Shown piece by piece: positions 61,330 through 64,000 of a stretch of DNA of 64,000 nt (positions are counted from its first letter, which is position 1; each line of letters begins with the position of its first letter). Both the position numbers and the translations under genes were made by a program. The DNA lies in assembly GCA_000525025.1 (NCBI GenBank), contig JCKJ01000001.1, positions 2,542,001 to 2,606,000 on the forward strand, read 5' to 3'. The stretch comes from Methylophilaceae bacterium 11. Its GTDB lineage: Bacteria > Pseudomonadota > Gammaproteobacteria > Burkholderiales > Methylophilaceae. A model generated the notes under the pieces. It searched no databases, had not been told where the DNA came from, and saw nothing but the letters and a program-made list of their open reading frames with translations.

Positions 61330-62856
61330 ATGATTCATTCAGCCATTATTCAACATGCAAGGCAAGCGCCTGACCGCGTTGCCTTGCATGGTCTAGAAAG
61401 CACGCTCACGTATGGCATGTTGAATGCCTGCATTATTAAAGCCAGCATTCATTTAGCCAAATTTGCAGACCATACACGCATTGCCATTGCGCTCCAGAAC
61501 CAACCTGCCTGGGTAGTGTTGGATATTGCAGCGTTGCAGCTCAACCTGCCGCAAGTGCCACTGCCCGCTTTCTTTTCAGATGCGCAACTGAAGCATGCCA
61601 TTCAAGATGCAGGGGTTAACGTACTGATCACCGACCAAGCTGCGCGCTACGATGCTATTTTGGGTGATCGCATCATCCATAAAACCACCACGCAAATTGC
61701 AGATGTAGAGCTGACAGAATATCAACTCATGACTGTTGACACACCTATAGCGGCAAATACCGCCAAAATCACCTATACCTCTGGCACTACCGGCGCACCC
61801 AAAGGGGTATGTTTAAGCCAGCAAGCCATGCTACAAGTGGCACAAGCCATTCAGTCTTCGGTCAAACTCACCCCAAATGACCACCACTTATGTGTGTTGC
61901 CACTGTCCACCTTGTTAGAAAATGTGGCTGGGGTGTATGCCAGCCTGATTGCGGGTGCGACCGTACATCTCTACCCTGCCGAGCAAGTGGGATTTGCCGG
62001 TGTAAATTTTGATGTGAAAAAGCTGTTTTCGGCACTGGCTTTAAGCCAAGCATCTACTGTCATTCTGATTCCAGAACTGTTGAACGCGCTGATTAAATTG
62101 TGCGAAACCGAAGCAGCACATGCCTATGCAACAACGCTCACACATTTACGATTCATTGCAGTGGGCGGCGCACATGTGTCTAGCGCATTGCTACACCGTG
62201 CTGGCGCACTCGGCCTGCCGGTGTACGAGGGCTACGGCTTATCAGAAAGTGCTTCTGTCGTGACCCTCAACACACCAGAAGCAGAAAGAATCGGCAGCGT
62301 AGGTAAACCGCTGCCACATATCAGCATGTGTGTTGCCGATGACAACGAAATCTTAGTCAAAGGGTCAAACTTTCTTGGCTATACCCACGCACCCGCCAGC
62401 TTTGAAGGCGACGGCTGGATGCCGACCGGAGACATAGGCTATTGCGATGCAGATGGCTTTTGGTTTCTACAAGGGCGCAAAAAAAACATGTTCATCACCT
62501 CGTTTGGCCGCAATGTATCGCCAGAATGGATAGAGCTTGAATTGCGCCACTTGCCCGGCGTTCAACAAGCCTGCGTATTTGGCGAAGCCAAACCTTGGAA
62601 TGTGGCGGTGATTACCCTGAGCCAAGACTTTATCTCTCAGAAATCCACGGACAACACTACATTGGCGGGCAGCATTGCCGCGCTCAACGAACAACTACCG
62701 GATTACGCAAGGATTGGTCATTGGCTGATTAGCCGCGACCCATTTAGCGTGGAAAACGGACAACTGACGCCGAATGGCCGCCTCAAACGTGAGGCTATTT
62801 GGCAGTCATACCAACACAATATTGAAGCACTCTATGCAGAAAAGGAATATCTATGA
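61330..62856 (+). CDS. Acyl-AMP ligase (ANL superfamily)
   Basis: The 508-residue adenylating enzyme has the phosphate-binding loop ITYTSGTTGAPKGVCLS, LPLSTLLENVAGVYASL, the adenine motif YEGYGLSESASVVTLN, GWMPTGDIGYCDADGF and a C-terminal Lys in GQLTPNGRLKREAI. It should activate a carboxylic acid, probably a fatty acid, to acyl-AMP or acyl-CoA. Its ATGA overlaps the next gene by four bases. The substrate-donating enzyme and acceptor are not known; no carrier protein gene is visible in the window. Confidence 0.85.
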   Translation: MIHSAIIQHARQAPDRVALHGLESTLTYGMLNACIIKASIHLAKFADHTRIAIALQNQPAWVVLDIAALQLNLPQVPLPAFFSDAQLKHAIQDAGVNVLITDQAARYDAILGDRIIHKTTTQIADVELTEYQLMTVDTPIAANTAKITYTSGTTGAPKGVCLSQQAMLQVAQAIQSSVKLTPNDHHLCVLPLSTLLENVAGVYASLIAGATVHLYPAEQVGFAGVNFDVKKLFSALALSQASTVILIPELLNALIKLCETEAAHAYATTLTHLRFIAVGGAHVSSALLHRAGALGLPVYEGYGLSESASVVTLNTPEAERIGSVGKPLPHISMCVADDNEILVKGSNFLGYTHAPASFEGDGWMPTGDIGYCDADGFWFLQGRKKNMFITSFGRNVSPEWIELELRHLPGVQQACVFGEAKPWNVAVITLSQDFISQKSTDNTTLAGSIAALNEQLPDYARIGHWLISRDPFSVENGQLTPNGRLKREAIWQSYQHNIEALYAEKEYL

Positions 62857-63527
62857 CGTTTTATCATCAACTCATTGCCGCTACAGAACAAGAGCGCAAT
62901 ACCCTGATGAGTCTGCCCCTGATTCAACAAGGCGGCGCTGGCAATATCTCGTTACAAACCTACATTGCATTTCTCACACAAGCGTATCATCATGTCAAAC
63001 ACACCACACCGTTGTTGATGGCATGCGGCGGTCGTTTAAGCGGTCAATACGAATGGCTACGCACCGCCATTGGTGAATATATTGAAGAAGAGATGGGGCA
63101 TCAAGAATGGGTGCTGAACGACATAGCAACATGCGGTGCCGATAAAGAAGCAGTGCGTAATGCAAGCAATGCCGACTCCAGCCCGAGCCAAGCGACTGAA
63201 CTGATGGTGGCCTATGCTTACGACATGATTTACCGCGTTAATCCAGTCGGTTTTTTTGGCATGGTATTGGTGCTAGAAGGCACCAGCACAGCGGTGGCTA
63301 CACAAGCAGGTGAACAGCTAATGACCAGTTTAAATTTACCTAAAAAGGCGTTTAGCTATCTCCTGTCTCATGGCTCCTTGGATATTAGTCACGTTTCGTT
63401 CTACGAGAGTTTGATGAACCAAATCACGGATGAAAAAGACCAAGCTATTGTGATTCACGCCGCAAAAATGTTCTATAAACTGTATGGCGATGTATTTAGA
63501 GATGTTGCAGCCCGCACCATGTCATGA
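62853..63527 (+). CDS. Heme-oxygenase-like diiron/TenA-type redox enzyme
   Basis: A 224-residue all-helical protein of the iron-containing redox enzyme family. Candidate metal ligands are His46/His50 (QAYHHVKHT), Glu80 and His83 (EEEMGHQEW), Glu142 (VLEGTST) and His180 (ISHVSFYE). The E-x2-H pair and the later Glu and His have the same order as in heme-oxygenase-like diiron oxidases such as UndA, which cleaves fatty acids to alkenes. It overlaps the ligase gene by four bases. Its substrate would presumably be made by that ligase. Confidence 0.78.
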   Translation: MTFYHQLIAATEQERNTLMSLPLIQQGGAGNISLQTYIAFLTQAYHHVKHTTPLLMACGGRLSGQYEWLRTAIGEYIEEEMGHQEWVLNDIATCGADKEAVRNASNADSSPSQATELMVAYAYDMIYRVNPVGFFGMVLVLEGTSTAVATQAGEQLMTSLNLPKKAFSYLLSHGSLDISHVSFYESLMNQITDEKDQAIVIHAAKMFYKLYGDVFRDVAARTMS

Positions 63528-63545
63528 TTGATGAAGGGAAACATT

Positions 63546-64000
63546 ATGCAATTATCGCAACAACGCATCTTGCTCACGGGTGCAACTGGTGGCTTGGGCC
63601 GTGAGATCGCTTTACTGCTAGCCAAAAAAGGAGCCATTCTCGGTTTAGTGGGGCGTGACGCGCAAAAACTCAACGCACTTAAACAGCAAGTTGAGCAAGC
63701 CGGCGGCAGGGCCGAATGCCTTGTGTTCAACCTGAGTGATGAAGGTGCCAGCAACGCACTCATTCAACAGGCCAAGGCTGCGCTGGGTCATATTGATATA
63801 TTGATCAATAACGCTGGTGTACTGGATTTTATTGCGCTACAAGACCAAAGTGATGCGCGCATCGCAGAGATGGTCAATACCAATGTCACAGCATTGATTC
63901 AACTCACACGCGCAATACTGCCTGATTTTCAGTCAGCCAATAAAGGCCGCTTTGTCTTTATCGGCTCCATTTTTGGCTCGCTAGGCTTTCCGCATTTTGC
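63546..64000 (+). CDS. Short-chain dehydrogenase/reductase, 3' end outside window
   Basis: The ATG at 63546 follows a GAAGGGAAAC purine run, and the frame stays open to the last base. The visible ~150 residues show LLTGATGGLGREIALLLAKKG (cofactor loop), VGRDAQKLNALKQQVE, HIDILINNAGVLDF and FVFIGSIFGSLGFPHF with the catalytic Ser region; the Tyr-Lys pair lies beyond the window. It is the fourth member of the co-directional cluster, 18 bases after the diiron enzyme gene, and would reduce or oxidise a carbonyl in the product. Confidence 0.85.
   Translation, partial: MQLSQQRILLTGATGGLGREIALLLAKKGAILGLVGRDAQKLNALKQQVEQAGGRAECLVFNLSDEGASNALIQQAKAALGHIDILINNAGVLDFIALQDQSDARIAEMVNTNVTALIQLTRAILPDFQSANKGRFVFIGSIFGSLGFPHF

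Noticed and set aside
1-64000. tRNA, rRNA or insertion sequence genes
   Set aside because: No cloverleaf, rRNA segment, transposase or integrase was recognised in any intergenic region or reading frame.

Overview
The window looks like chromosome from a Gram-negative proteobacterium, most likely a betaproteobacterium and perhaps a member of the Methylophilaceae. That placement is an inference from gene content: a complete aryl polyene pigment cluster, a split B12-dependent ribonucleotide reductase (NrdJa/NrdJb), Kdo transferase WaaA, two phosphoethanolamine transferases, an RND pump with its own TolC, and a RIO1-like kinase. No rRNA or tRNA gene was seen.

Layout. (1) Bases 2-214 are the tail of a SAM methyltransferase. 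(2) About 0.26-17.9 kb on the minus strand is one long, tightly overlapping operon for aryl polyene (APE) biosynthesis. In transcription order it encodes a chain-length factor, acyltransferase, two acyl carrier proteins, membrane protein, acyl-AMP ligase, dehydratase, glycosyltransferase/acyltransferase fusion, ammonia lyase, thioesterase, LolA-like protein, MMPL exporter, probable lipoprotein, ketosynthase, dehydratase, ketoreductase and ketosynthase. It ends with a secreted protein, an additional FabB-like ketosynthase and a second secreted protein. The enzymes load an aromatic acid on a carrier protein, extend it through ketosynthase/ketoreductase/dehydratase cycles, and attach and export the polyene to the outer membrane. 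(3) 18-31 kb holds mostly single genes: DUF3617 protein, trypsin-like protease, LysR/pirin/isochorismatase set, AEC transporter, alcohol dehydrogenase, CsbD, RIO kinase, bestrophin, DUF2789, HD-GYP protein and VF530.

(4) At 31.1-33.4 kb lies a visibly AT-rich gene for a nuclease-like domain joined to a NACHT NTPase, a likely horizontally acquired defence gene, next to a structured intergenic repeat. (5) 33.5-36.9 kb carries nrdJb and nrdJa, with a candidate small gene coupled to nrdJb, a large palindrome between the two, and a pair of NrdR-box-like sites upstream. (6) 37.1-42.9 kb has waaA and an operon for a TonB-dependent receptor, a YfiR-like protein and a GGDEF-EAL protein. (7) 43-51.3 kb has a TetR-led RND efflux operon that also encodes a Pcm-like methyltransferase, a TolC, an isochorismatase-like hydrolase and an unknown membrane-anchored protein.

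(8) 51.4-56.2 kb has a histidine kinase and sigma-54 response regulator facing an outer-membrane channel and a half-size PstS-like protein. (9) 56.2-60.3 kb is an envelope modification operon with two phosphoethanolamine transferases and a PAP2 phosphatase. (10) From 60.7 kb to the end is a plus-strand set of thermostable-hemolysin-family protein, acyl-AMP ligase, heme-oxygenase-like diiron enzyme and SDR. This resembles a small biosynthetic cluster and runs out of the window.

The candidates most worth following as undescribed biology are the nuclease-NACHT gene, the hemolysin-family cluster, the receptor/YfiR/GGDEF-EAL operon and the two-component/channel/PstS-like set.
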